The translations under genes were made by a program, and so were the position numbers. Below are positions 42,818-51,929 of a stretch of 61,883 nt of DNA, piece by piece. Numbering within the stretch: position 1 is the stretch's first letter; each line of letters begins with the position of its first letter. Origin of the DNA: Beijerinckiaceae bacterium (lineage in GTDB: Bacteria > Pseudomonadota > Alphaproteobacteria > Rhizobiales > Beijerinckiaceae); assembly GCA_947454485.1 (NCBI GenBank), contig CANGJJ010000013.1:1-61883 (forward strand), read 5' to 3'. The notes under the pieces are model-generated. The model was given only the letters and a program-made list of their open reading frames with translations, was not told the origin of the DNA and searched no databases.

Positions 42818-44311
42818 ATGGCGCAGCGCCATGTCATCATCATTGGAGCGGGCATTGGCGGGCTGATGGCCGCCATGGTGCTGGCTGGCCGCGGCTTCAA
42901 AGTGACCCTTCTGGAGCGCGCAGCCACGCCGGGCGGCAAGATGCGCCAATTGCAGGACGGCGGCCGTGCCATGGATGCCGGCCCCACTGTCTTCACATTG
43001 AAGCCGATCTTCGAAGAGGCCTTCGCCAGTGTGGGGCTCGATTTCGACTCTTGCGTGCCAACACAGCGCGCGCAGATTCTCGCCCGCCATGCTTGGGACA
43101 GTCCTGATTGCTTTGATCTCCACGCTGATATTGCCCAAGCACGCGACACGATCGGCACTTTCTTCAGCGCCCAAGATGCGCAGGGCTTCACGCGATTTTG
43201 CACGGACAGTGCGCGCGTGTGGAATTCGCTCAAAAGCGATTTTGTGCGCGCGCCTAAACCCTCCTTCATGGGCTTGCTCGCCAGCGCTGGCTTGAGGGGC
43301 TTGCCTGATCTTCTGGCTGTGAGCCCCTTCCAAAGACTTTGGCCTTCGCTCGGCAGCTATTTCAAAGATCCGCGCCTGCAACAATTATTCGGGCGCTATG
43401 CGACCTATGTCGGCTCATCACCCTTTCTGTCGCCCGCTACTTTGATGTTGATCGCTCATGTCGAGCAAAGCGGCGTGTGGATGATCGAGGGTGGCATGCA
43501 TCGCCTTGCGCAGGTCTGCGCCGATTGCGCACGCGCCTTTGGTGCAATTATTCGCTATCAAACGCATGTGGACAAAATCATCCCCCATACCCAACAGCCG
43601 CAGGTCGTCTTGGCAAATGGCGAAAAGCTCACTGCTGATGCGGTGATCTTTAATGGCGATGTGAGCGCGCTGTCGCAAGGATTGCTCGGCCCTGATGTGT
43701 TGGGCGCTGCTGCGCCCATCGCGCGCGAGCACCGTTCACTCTCAGCCCTCACCTGGACCTGCAACACCAAAGCCACAGGCACGGGGCTTGTGAGGCACAA
43801 TGTGTTCTTCTCCAGCGCTTATAAAAATGAATTCGACGCCGTGCGCCAACAACAATTGATCACTGATCCGACCGTATATATTTGCGCGCAAGATCGCGGC
43901 GATGAAGATGATGCGCGCAGTGAGGCTGAGCGACTGCTCATTTTGATCAATGCGCCTGCAACAGGCGATCAGCAAGGCTTCAATGACAGCGAGATCGAGA
44001 CGAGCCTGCGCGCGGTGATGCAGAGGCTGCATCGCTGTGGGATCGAGCTTGATCCACAGCCCTCACGCGCCACAGCGACCACCCCCGAGGGCTTCAATGC
44101 TTTGTTGCCGGGGACAGGCGGCGCGCTTTATGGGCGCTCCTCCCATGGCTGGCGCGCGACCTTTGAGCGCGATGGTGTGCGTAGCAAACTGCCCGGACTT
44201 TATTTTGCCGGTGGCAGTATTCATCCGGGCGCTGGTGTGCCCATGGCCGCTCTTTCTGGATGGACATCCGCGCAATGCGTGATCAAGGACCTGACTTCAG
44301 CCTCGATATAG
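42818..44311 (+). CDS. crtD: Methoxyneurosporene/hydroxyneurosporene desaturase CrtD
   Basis: 497 residues. CrtD introduces the 3,4 double bond of acyclic carotenoids after CrtC and CrtF action. Seen: N-terminal FAD motif VIIIGAGIGGLMAAMVLAGR, GGKMRQLQDGGRAMDAGPTV and the C-terminal GLYFAGGSIHPGAGVPMAAL. It is distinguished from CrtI by its shorter insertions and by its place beside crtC. GGGGAG precedes the ATG. Its last 52 bp overlap the proposed crtC start. Confidence 0.92.
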   Translation: MAQRHVIIIGAGIGGLMAAMVLAGRGFKVTLLERAATPGGKMRQLQDGGRAMDAGPTVFTLKPIFEEAFASVGLDFDSCVPTQRAQILARHAWDSPDCFDLHADIAQARDTIGTFFSAQDAQGFTRFCTDSARVWNSLKSDFVRAPKPSFMGLLASAGLRGLPDLLAVSPFQRLWPSLGSYFKDPRLQQLFGRYATYVGSSPFLSPATLMLIAHVEQSGVWMIEGGMHRLAQVCADCARAFGAIIRYQTHVDKIIPHTQQPQVVLANGEKLTADAVIFNGDVSALSQGLLGPDVLGAAAPIAREHRSLSALTWTCNTKATGTGLVRHNVFFSSAYKNEFDAVRQQQLITDPTVYICAQDRGDEDDARSEAERLLILINAPATGDQQGFNDSEIETSLRAVMQRLHRCGIELDPQPSRATATTPEGFNALLPGTGGALYGRSSHGWRATFERDGVRSKLPGLYFAGGSIHPGAGVPMAALSGWTSAQCVIKDLTSASI

Positions 44312-45288
44312 CCAAAGACGGTTATGCGTGGTGGTATGTGGATGCGATGAGCCATGATGGGCGCTACGGCCTCACCATCATCGCCTTCATCGGCAGCGTC
44401 TTCTCGCCTTATTATAAATGGGCGCGGCGTCATGCGCCTGCTGACCCTTTCAATCACTGCGCGATCAATGTCGCGCTCTATGGACCGCGCGGGCGCTGGG
44501 CCATGACGGAGCGCGGCGCCAATAGCCTGCAGCGCAGCGGCAAAGTCTTCAGTGTTGGCCCAAGCCATATGCGCTGGGACAAGGGCGAACTTGTCATTGA
44601 TATTTGCGAGACCGGCGCGCCCATTCCTCTACCTGTGCGCGGAGAAGTGCGCTTGCGACCCCGCGCAGTTTTCGATCAAAGCTTCGCGCTTGATCCCAAA
44701 GGGCAACATCACTGGCGACCGATTGCGCCTCTGGCGGATGTGAGTGTTGAGATGACACATCCCGGCCTGAGCTGGCAGGGCACGGGCTATTTCGATCACA
44801 ACCATGGTCATGAGCCGCTGGAAGCCGCTTTTACAGAATGGGATTGGTCGCGCGCGCATCACGGCGCTGACACGGTCATTCACTACGATGCATCTTTGAA
44901 AGATGGATCAAGCCGCGAGCTTGCCTTGCGTCTGAAAGCAGATGGTGGGGTCGAACATTTCAACCCGCCGCCACGTCAAGCTTTGCCCATGACGCTCTGG
45001 CGCATCGACCGTTTTGTGCGATCCGACGCGCAGGCCAAACCGCAGGTGGTTGCGACGCTGGAAGACACGCCCTTTTATGCGCGCAGCACGGTCAAGCAAT
45101 GGGTCGATGGCGAGGAGCTGACGGGCTTTCACGAACGTCTGCGGCTTGATCGCTTTTGCAGCCCCATCGTCCAGATGATGCTGCCCTTCCGCATGCCGCG
45201 CCTCAGTGCTGCAAAGGCTGGCCGGTCCGCTTCGATTCTTCCAGACGCGCGCTCTCAATCCGTTCCATCAAATCAATCACCCAACTGA
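44260..45288 (+). CDS. crtC: Carotenoid 1,2-hydratase CrtC
   Basis: 342 residues from ATG 44260; ATG 44275 is an equally possible start, both inside the end of crtD. CrtC adds water to the psi end group of neurosporene or lycopene. Diagnostic segments: GYAWWYVDAMSHDGRYGLTI, GSVFSPYYKWARRH, HCAINVALYGPRGRWAMTER and GYFDHNHGHEPLEAAFTEWD. The stop lies inside the end of crtB, which reads the other way, giving an 86-bp tail-to-tail overlap. Confidence 0.93.
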   Translation: MDIRAMRDQGPDFSLDIAKDGYAWWYVDAMSHDGRYGLTIIAFIGSVFSPYYKWARRHAPADPFNHCAINVALYGPRGRWAMTERGANSLQRSGKVFSVGPSHMRWDKGELVIDICETGAPIPLPVRGEVRLRPRAVFDQSFALDPKGQHHWRPIAPLADVSVEMTHPGLSWQGTGYFDHNHGHEPLEAAFTEWDWSRAHHGADTVIHYDASLKDGSSRELALRLKADGGVEHFNPPPRQALPMTLWRIDRFVRSDAQAKPQVVATLEDTPFYARSTVKQWVDGEELTGFHERLRLDRFCSPIVQMMLPFRMPRLSAAKAGRSASILPDARSQSVPSNQSPN

Positions 45289-46246
45289 CACGCGCCATGA
45301 AGGACATTTTGCGCCGGATGCGACTGGTTTGCGCGCAACCGATCACAAGATCTTGTGCCTCTGACAGGCAATCAAGGCTGTGACCATGCGATGTCAGCAG
45401 ATGCGCGACATAGGCCCTTGTCAGGAGCGCTAATTTGCGGCGCTTCGATACGAAGGCGCGCTGGGTGATATTGTCCATCCCGTTGCGCTGAATCTCGCTG
45501 CCGATGGCCGCATAAATATATCGCGCGGCCCAGATTGCATGACGTGAGTCAGCCGGCAAAAGCGCGATACCCTGCTCACCGCGCTCATAGAGCCGATCTG
45601 CCTCTGCCAGAAGCTTTTCTGTCATCCGCGCAATCGCGGGCAAGGGCTGTGGATCGCGCATCCAGGCGTCAGGATCAAGGCCTTCGTCGGCAAACCATTC
45701 GCGCGGCAGATAGAGGCGGCCTTGGCGCGCATCATCACCCACATCGCGGGCAATATTGGTGAGCTGCATGGCAACGCCAAGATCGCAGGCGCGCGCCAGC
45801 GCATCGTGACCGCGCACATCCATCAAAATGCTCATCATGGCGCCGACCGTACCAGCCACGCGCACACCATAGGCGCGCACATCGCTCAATGTCTCATAGA
45901 GACGGCCCTGCGCATCCCATTCAAAGCCTTCGATCAAAGCGAGCGGCAACAGGATCGGCAATTGGCGACGCTCAACCATATCGGCAAAGGCGCGATCCAC
46001 CGGCGTGTCGAGCGGCGTGCCAGCATAAGCGCGCTCAAGCCGGTCGCGCAGGCGAGCCACAGCGGCCACAGGATCGCCATCGCCATCCACCGCATCATCC
46101 GCCACGCGGCAAAAGGCATAGAGCGCATAGACATCGGGCCGCAGACGCGCGGGCAGCAGCAGCGAGGCTGCGTAGAAAGATTTGGATCCAACGACGAGCC
46201 GCTCGCGGCAAGCCTCAAGATCTGCGATGCGCCGGGACTTGCTCAT
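45203..46246 (-). CDS. crtB: Phytoene synthase CrtB
   Basis: 347 residues from ATG 46246, supported by GGAGAAG upstream and the ATGA overlap with the preceding ATP-grasp gene. CrtB joins two GGPP molecules into phytoene. Motifs: SFYAASLLLPARLRPDVYAL, YAFCRVADDAVDGD with the first Asp-rich motif, and MQLTNIARDVGDDARQGRLY with the second. In most purple PGCs crtB pairs with crtI; here it is the last gene of a P450/ATP-grasp operon and crtI lies 3 kb away. Confidence 0.95.
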   Translation of the reverse strand: MSKSRRIADLEACRERLVVGSKSFYAASLLLPARLRPDVYALYAFCRVADDAVDGDGDPVAAVARLRDRLERAYAGTPLDTPVDRAFADMVERRQLPILLPLALIEGFEWDAQGRLYETLSDVRAYGVRVAGTVGAMMSILMDVRGHDALARACDLGVAMQLTNIARDVGDDARQGRLYLPREWFADEGLDPDAWMRDPQPLPAIARMTEKLLAEADRLYERGEQGIALLPADSRHAIWAARYIYAAIGSEIQRNGMDNITQRAFVSKRRKLALLTRAYVAHLLTSHGHSLDCLSEAQDLVIGCAQTSRIRRKMSFMARVSWVIDLMERIESARLEESKRTGQPLQH

Positions 46247-47358
46247 GCACTTCTCCAGCCGATATCGAGGGACGCGGCCTCGCCGAATGATAGGCCAAGA
46301 CTGCGAGAACGCGAAATGATGGACCATGCTGTCCATGGCATGCCCACAAGCGGCCAGGGATCTGCGGCCGACCATGTCACATCGCGCGTTGAAAAGAGTG
46401 CGCGCAACCGCGCACCAAAGACGGGCCAATCGCCGAAGCTCGCCTGCGTCTCCGTCAGGCAAGGCCAGAATTGTTGCAGCAGGTGCTCAGATCGATACGT
46501 GACCTTGACCGTGGGATCGAGAATGGCCGGGGCAAGGCTCGCCTGATCGAAGAAATGCACACCACTTGTGAGACGCGGATTGCATTCAATCGCATGCGCT
46601 GCGCCATTCTCATCCATGATGAAGTCGAACGAGATGAAGCCGGTCCATGATGTATGAGCGATAAAGCGCTTGATCCAATCGGCAATGGCGGGATTTTCGA
46701 TCCGCTCAAACCGCACTGCGACTGTGCCCGACATCAATGCACCGCGATAGACCACATGCCCACGCGGCTCACCCTCATGGGCCAGGGCACAGACACTTTG
46801 TTCTTCGCCTGTGATGCGGCGTTGAACAAGAAGATCACTCTGATGGGGAATGTCACTGCCTTGTGACCAGAATTGCACACCCGATCCACCACATGAATGA
46901 CGCGGCTTGGTGATGAAATCACCCTCTGCAGCAATCGCTGACGCGCAATCGCGATCTTGCGACAGGGCCGTGCGCGGCACGCACAGACCAAGGCTGGCAG
47001 CGAGGGCTGCAAATTTCGCCTTGTCATGAACACGCAGCAAATCATCCTGCGGCATGGCAAAAATCTGCGTAGGAACTTTTTTGTTCATACCTGCGACATG
47101 CAGAATTTCTTCTGAGACCGGTACAACAAGATCGACCTTCTCCTGGCTGATCACATCGGCCATATCGCGCGCAAAAGCCTCGGGCGAGATCGTGGGTGCC
47201 GTCACGCAATAGGTCTTGCTCACCGATTGAGACGCGCCCAACACATGACGTTTCATCGGGTCAGCGACAATCACGCGCCAGCCTGCCTGCGCGAAGCTGC
47301 GAGCTATATCGAGCCCTTTGGGCAAGCGCCCCAAGGTCAAAAGAACGGTGCGCGTCAT
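46243..47358 (-). CDS. ATP-grasp fold enzyme of unknown substrate
   Basis: 371 residues. The N-terminal third resembles a pre-ATP-grasp domain (TVLLTLGRLPKGLDIARSFA, GWRVIVADPMKRHVLGAS, DLVVPVSEEILHVAG). The centre is an ATP-grasp domain with KPRHSCGGSGVQFW as the nucleotide loop, VQRRITGEEQSV, FISFDFIMDENGAAHAIECN and the Mg-binding ECNPRLTSG. ATP-grasp enzymes form an acyl-phosphate and ligate it to an amine or thiol. The C-terminal 70 residues are not recognised. It overlaps both the P450 gene and crtB by 4 bp, so it is translated with them. It is not a known carotenoid enzyme. The substrate is unknown. Confidence 0.8.
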   Translation of the reverse strand: MTRTVLLTLGRLPKGLDIARSFAQAGWRVIVADPMKRHVLGASQSVSKTYCVTAPTISPEAFARDMADVISQEKVDLVVPVSEEILHVAGMNKKVPTQIFAMPQDDLLRVHDKAKFAALAASLGLCVPRTALSQDRDCASAIAAEGDFITKPRHSCGGSGVQFWSQGSDIPHQSDLLVQRRITGEEQSVCALAHEGEPRGHVVYRGALMSGTVAVRFERIENPAIADWIKRFIAHTSWTGFISFDFIMDENGAAHAIECNPRLTSGVHFFDQASLAPAILDPTVKVTYRSEHLLQQFWPCLTETQASFGDWPVFGARLRALFSTRDVTWSAADPWPLVGMPWTAWSIISRSRSLGLSFGEAASLDIGWRSA

Positions 47359-48731
47359 GACATCCGCCTCCGCGCTTTGAGCATGATTTGCTCGACAGGG
47401 CGCGTGGTGAGCCGCGCAGCGGGTTGCACAATGTCCTCGCCATCAAGCTCGAAATCAAAGCGGCGCGCCAGTTCCGCGATGATAAGCACAGCTTCAACCG
47501 TCGCAAAGGCCGCACCCGCGCAAACGCGCGGGCCAAGACCGAAGGGAATATAGGCGCCCGATGTGATCTCACTCTCGCGCTCTGGCAAGAAGCGGTCAGG
47601 GTCGAATCTGTCAGGCTCTTTCCAATAGAGATGATGGCGATGCAGCAACCAAGGCGAGACCATGACAAGCGCGCCACGCGGCAATTTCATGCCACCCAAA
47701 GTCACAGGCGCCAGCGCAACACGTGGCAGGAAGGTGATGGGTGGATAGAGACGAATGGTTTCGCGGAAGATGTTGCGCACGAAACTCAGCCGCTTGATAT
47801 GGTCGAATTCAATCGGCCCATCGCCGCATATCTCTGCCACTTCGCGGCGCAGACGCGCCACGGCGGAGGGCTGTTTGGCGAGGAGATAAAAGGCCCAGGT
47901 CAGCGCGCTGGCGCTGGTCTCATGGCCCGCCAAAAACAAAACGCCAAGCTGGTCGATCAGCTCTTCTTGCGTAAAGCCTTCACCATCAAGATCACGGGCC
48001 AGAGCCACTTGCCGCGCAATATCATCAAAGCGCTCGCCATCGGGGCCAAGATGGGTTGCGAGCAAATCGGCCAAATGACCGCGAATGAGCTGACACGCCT
48101 CCAGCACATCCTGCTTTTGCGGGATCTTGGTCCAAGCCTTGTCGAGAATGAGGCGACGGATTTCAACCTGCGCCACGCTGCGTTCGAAATGGGTGAAAGC
48201 GTCGAAGACCTCATGCGAGGCTTTTTGTTCGAGCGTTGTTGAGAAGACGGTGCGACAAATAATATCGGCCGTCAGATGCGACATGGCCTGATCAAGGCTG
48301 AAGGCGCGCCCGGCTTGCGCATGAGCCTCAAGATCATCTGTGCAAGAGGCGACGCCCTGCACAATGGAGGGGAAGGCGCGCGTGACGCGCATCATGCTCA
48401 AAGCAGGATCGATCATCTCGCGTTGACGACGCCACTGCTGACCTGAGGAGACAAAGATACTGTTCCCGATGAGCGGCTCCAGCGCATTCACCATCAAATC
48501 GGACTTCGGAAACACACCGTCTGGATCGGTGAGAACATGGCGCACCAGATCAGGTCGATTGACGACGACCGTCTTGCGCCTCGACCAACCCAGTTGGCCG
48601 ATCTCGATATGATAGGCACTGGCCGGCATCAGACCCAAGAGATTACCATCCCCACTGAGCGCAACGCGCAACAAAGACGCCAGTGGCGAGAGAGGCGCGG
48701 GGCGCGGTGGATGATAGGCTAAGGCAGACAT
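47355..48731 (-). CDS. Cytochrome P450 in carotenoid operon
   Basis: 458 residues, no membrane anchor, so a soluble bacterial class P450. I-helix VLFLAGHETSASALTWAFYL with the acid/Thr-type oxygen-activation motif, K-helix ExxR in NIFRETIRLYPPITFLPRVA, and the heme loop FGLGPRVCAGAAFATVE with axial Cys404. The overall style (SSGQQWRRQREMIDPALS at the C-helix, LPRGALVMVSPWLLHRHHLY) is like fatty-acid or carotenoid hydroxylating P450s such as CYP175-type enzymes; I cannot assign a CYP family. First gene of a coupled operon with an ATP-grasp enzyme and crtB. A redox partner is not in the window. Possible oxidation of a carotenoid or isoprenoid is inference. Confidence 0.9.
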   Translation of the reverse strand: MSALAYHPPRPAPLSPLASLLRVALSGDGNLLGLMPASAYHIEIGQLGWSRRKTVVVNRPDLVRHVLTDPDGVFPKSDLMVNALEPLIGNSIFVSSGQQWRRQREMIDPALSMMRVTRAFPSIVQGVASCTDDLEAHAQAGRAFSLDQAMSHLTADIICRTVFSTTLEQKASHEVFDAFTHFERSVAQVEIRRLILDKAWTKIPQKQDVLEACQLIRGHLADLLATHLGPDGERFDDIARQVALARDLDGEGFTQEELIDQLGVLFLAGHETSASALTWAFYLLAKQPSAVARLRREVAEICGDGPIEFDHIKRLSFVRNIFRETIRLYPPITFLPRVALAPVTLGGMKLPRGALVMVSPWLLHRHHLYWKEPDRFDPDRFLPERESEITSGAYIPFGLGPRVCAGAAFATVEAVLIIAELARRFDFELDGEDIVQPAARLTTRPVEQIMLKARRRMS

Positions 48732-48800
48732 GGCAAATCGCCCTTGTAAGTCGGCCTCAAACTTTCATAAACTCTGTACTGTTCACGGCGGGATGTTGGA

Positions 48801-49526
48801 ATGGAACACGGCGCTTTCATGGTTTTGGTCGCAGCCCATATTGCATCGGGCGTGACAGGTGCTGTGTCCTTCTGGATTCCACTGATCGGCAAAAAGGGGG
48901 GTGCGCTGCATCGCAAAGCGGGGCGTATCTTCACCACGGCCATGTTGCTCACAGGCACATTCGCGTCTTTGATGAGCGTGCTCACGCTCATCTCGCCCAT
49001 GACGACCCATCCCCATCTCGTCGGGCAATTTGATGCCGATTTTGTGCGCGGCATTTTTGGCTGGCTCATGCTGCATCTGGGCATATTGACGGTCAATCTG
49101 GCTTGGTATGGCTGGCTTTGCGCCATCCATCGCAACGACCGTGCGCCGCTGCGCGATTGGCGCAATCTCACATTACAGGCAGCTCTCATGATCGCAGCAC
49201 TCAACTGCGCCTGGCAGGGCTGGCGCATTGAACAGCCGCTCATGATCGGCATGTCTGTTGTGGGCATTGCGACCGTCGTGACCAATATGTGGTTCCTCTA
49301 CAAAACCGAACCTCGTGTGCTGGACTGGCAAAAAGAACATTTGAAAGCTTTGGTGGGTGCTGGCATTTCCGTCTACACCGCCTTCATGGCTTTCGGTTCT
49401 GTTCGCCTTCTGCCGCAGCTCGCGCTCAATCCCATCATGTGGTCTCTGCCCGTTGTGGCGGGTGTGAGTACAATTTTGTGGCACTGGCGCAGTCTTGATC
49501 TGCGCATGCGAAAGCTGCGCGCTTAA
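48801..49526 (+). CDS. DUF2306-like integral membrane protein
   Basis: 241 residues with about seven hydrophobic segments. The N-terminal VLVAAHIASGVTGAVSFWIP and KKGGALHRKAGRIFTTAMLL, with the His-Arg-x-x-Gly-Arg pattern, resembles the DUF2306 type membrane proteins. No cofactor site is evident beyond conserved His residues. It stands alone on the plus strand, divergent from the P450 operon by 69 bp and overlapping the crtI stop by 4 bp tail-to-tail. Function unknown; location in the carotenoid block may be meaningful. Confidence 0.75.
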   Translation: MEHGAFMVLVAAHIASGVTGAVSFWIPLIGKKGGALHRKAGRIFTTAMLLTGTFASLMSVLTLISPMTTHPHLVGQFDADFVRGIFGWLMLHLGILTVNLAWYGWLCAIHRNDRAPLRDWRNLTLQAALMIAALNCAWQGWRIEQPLMIGMSVVGIATVVTNMWFLYKTEPRVLDWQKEHLKALVGAGISVYTAFMAFGSVRLLPQLALNPIMWSLPVVAGVSTILWHWRSLDLRMRKLRA

Positions 49527-51040
49527 AAAGCGCCTGCGCGCGCCTCCTTCTGAAAATCCACTGCTTCGGGAACAAGATCAGCCACGACACGCGCGGATGA
49601 GATCACGCCGGGCAGACCCGCACCGGGATGCGTACCCGCGCCAACAAGATAGAGCCTGCGGCATTCTTCGCTTTTGTTATGTGGGCGAAACCACGCGCTC
49701 TGGAAGAGCTTGGGCTCAAAAGAAAAGGCCGCGCCTTTGACCGAGGACAGACGGTCCTGGAAATCTTGCGGCGTCAGGACGCGCGATGTCACGATGGAGT
49801 TCGACAGGCCGGGCATGACCGTCTCTTCCAGACGCTGCATGATCTTCGCCTGATAGGTCTGCGCAAAGCTCTCCCAATCAACGCCAGACTCAAGATGCGG
49901 CACGGGTGAGAGCGCATAGAAAGCATCGCATCCTTCAGGTGCGAGGCTCGGATCAGTCATGGTGGGGCGATGCAGATAGAGGCTGAAATCATCGGCCAGT
50001 TTTTTGCGGTCAAAAATATCAACCAACAGTTCTTGGTAGCGCGGACCTAGCACCATGAGATGATGATAGACATCGTCATAGCGACGATTGGTGCCGAAGT
50101 ACCAAACAAACAAGCTCATCGAATAGCTCTGGCGAGCGAGCTTGCGATCCGTCCAGCGCTTGCGCGGCTGGTGCTTCATCAATTTGCTATAGGTCCAAGC
50201 CGGATCAGCATTGGAGACGACAAGATCAGCCTCGATCACTTCGCCGGTACTCAATCTCACGCCGCAAGCTGAACCATCCTTGATCAGGATTTCGTCAACC
50301 TGCGCGTTCAAGCGGAAGGTGCCGCCGAGCTTCTCGATCAGGCGCGCGAGACCCTTCACCAAAGTCCCCGTCCCTCCCATGGCAAAATGCACGCCGTGCA
50401 AACGCTCTAGATGGGAGATGAGACAATAGTAAGCGGTCGTGGTGAAAGGATTTCCGCCAATCAACAGTGGATGAAAGCTGAAGGCGATGCGCAGTTTCTC
50501 ATTGGTGAAATAATCGCAGATCTTGCTATAGACGCTGCGAAAGCCACCCAGCTTGATGAGATCGGGCGCTGCCGAAATGAGCGAGCCCAGAGTGTGAAAG
50601 GGCTTGTCGGCAAGATCCTCGAAGGCCACCTTGTAAATCTTGGCACTGTCTTTCAAAAACCGCTCGAAATGCGGCAGATCATCTGGCGCGATACGCTCCA
50701 CCTCGGCTCGCATGCCTTCCAACGTCGCTGAACAGCGGATCACATCTCCATCGTCAAAGCGAATGAGATAGAAAGGATCCATCGGGCGCAGATCAACATC
50801 GTCCGATAATTTGGCACCCGCGAGCGCCCATAGTTCTTCGAGCAGATAAGGCGCTGTGATGATGGTGGGGCCAGCATCAAAGGTGAAGCCGTCCTGCTGA
50901 TAGACATAGGCGCGGCCGCCCGGTGCATCCAACTTTTCGACAACGGTCACAGCCCATCCCTTGGCAGCGATGCGCAAAGCTGCTGCAAGGCCACCAAAGC
51001 CAGAGCCGATCACAACTGCATGGGGCGCAGCCTCACTCAT
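49523..51040 (-). CDS. crtI: Phytoene desaturase CrtI
   Basis: 505 residues. CrtI desaturates phytoene in three or four steps to neurosporene or lycopene. Seen: FAD motif VVIGSGFGGLAAALRIAAKG, VVEKLDAPGGRAYVYQQDGF, FTFDAGPTIITAPYLLEELW and the C-terminal LYLVGAGTHPGAGLPGVISS. It is the last gene of a dxs-bchO-crtI unit, overlapping bchO by 8 bp, and not next to crtB. Confidence 0.95.
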   Translation of the reverse strand: MSEAAPHAVVIGSGFGGLAAALRIAAKGWAVTVVEKLDAPGGRAYVYQQDGFTFDAGPTIITAPYLLEELWALAGAKLSDDVDLRPMDPFYLIRFDDGDVIRCSATLEGMRAEVERIAPDDLPHFERFLKDSAKIYKVAFEDLADKPFHTLGSLISAAPDLIKLGGFRSVYSKICDYFTNEKLRIAFSFHPLLIGGNPFTTTAYYCLISHLERLHGVHFAMGGTGTLVKGLARLIEKLGGTFRLNAQVDEILIKDGSACGVRLSTGEVIEADLVVSNADPAWTYSKLMKHQPRKRWTDRKLARQSYSMSLFVWYFGTNRRYDDVYHHLMVLGPRYQELLVDIFDRKKLADDFSLYLHRPTMTDPSLAPEGCDAFYALSPVPHLESGVDWESFAQTYQAKIMQRLEETVMPGLSNSIVTSRVLTPQDFQDRLSSVKGAAFSFEPKLFQSAWFRPHNKSEECRRLYLVGAGTHPGAGLPGVISSARVVADLVPEAVDFQKEARAGAF

Positions 51041-51929
51041 GAGCCGCCCCTGTCACGCCATGCGCAGTCATGAGGCGCAGAATATGTTCAGCCAAGAGAG
51101 CTGGCTGTTCCTCATGCGCGAGATGGCCAAGGCCGGGCAGCGAGATGACATCGCAATGGGGCACACGCTTGCAGATCTCTAGCGCGCGCGCAGGCGCAAT
51201 CGTTCGATCGCGACTGCCTGTGATGAGATGGAGCGGGGTCTGGAGTTTTGGTAAATCACGCTCGAGCTCGCCCAAATTCCAATTGGCCATCATACGCAAT
51301 GTTGCTGCCACATGGCTCGTCGTGCCAGCCAAACGTCCATAAAGAGCCAAGCCACGATCACTGATGCGCGAGCCTGTTTCTTGAATTAGCCGCTCCACCG
51401 TTGCGCCTCTGCGCGCAAGGTTTGCGAAGGCCCAAGGGACAAGCGGATTCATCGCAAGAAGTTTCGCCATGCCCGCATAGATCGGGCCTGTGAGATCCTC
51501 AAAAGGAAGCAGCGCTGCATTCACGCCGATGATGGCGCGTGGTGCGCAGAGCTTGTCGAGACTCATGCGCACAGCCACGGCTGCACCAGCTGAATGGCCG
51601 ATGATGATCTGTGGGGCGACATCAAGTTTGCGCAGAAGATCTGCAACGGCTTGCGCCATGCCCGGAAGGCTGAATGCGCGCGCGGGTGGCTCTTGCGAAA
51701 ATCCCTGCCCCGGAAGATCAGGCGCGATGACATCAAAGTGCTGCGCGAGAAGGGGAAACAAGCCTTCCCAACTATGGGTCGATGCACCTGATCCATGCAG
51801 GAGGAGAATGGTCTGGCCTGTGCCTGCCCTCTGCACATGCCAGCAGAAGCCTGCTGCATGGATGAACTGACTTGCCTCGCGGTTGGGCCAGTCGCGTCCA
51901 TCACGTTGCCACACTAGTCTTGCGGTCAT
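51033..51929 (-). CDS. bchO: Alpha/beta hydrolase BchO, putative Mg-chelatase accessory protein
   Basis: 298 residues from ATG 51929; a GTG at 51941 is too close to the GGGAG that serves the ATG. The start [20 protein letters not shown] and [20 protein letters not shown] are the BchO pattern. The nucleophile Ser is in [15 protein letters not shown] and the last His in [13 protein letters not shown]. BchO is usually cotranscribed with bchI-bchD and thought to help magnesium chelation. Here it lies 42 kb away between dxs and crtI, overlapping both (29 and 8 bp). Confidence 0.85.
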   Translation of the reverse strand: MTARLVWQRDGRDWPNREASQFIHAAGFCWHVQRAGTGQTILLLHGSGASTHSWEGLFPLLAQHFDVIAPDLPGQGFSQEPPARAFSLPGMAQAVADLLRKLDVAPQIIIGHSAGAAVAVRMSLDKLCAPRAIIGVNAALLPFEDLTGPIYAGMAKLLAMNPLVPWAFANLARRGATVERLIQETGSRISDRGLALYGRLAGTTSHVAATLRMMANWNLGELERDLPKLQTPLHLITGSRDRTIAPARALEICKRVPHCDVISLPGLGHLAHEEQPALLAEHILRLMTAHGVTGAAHE

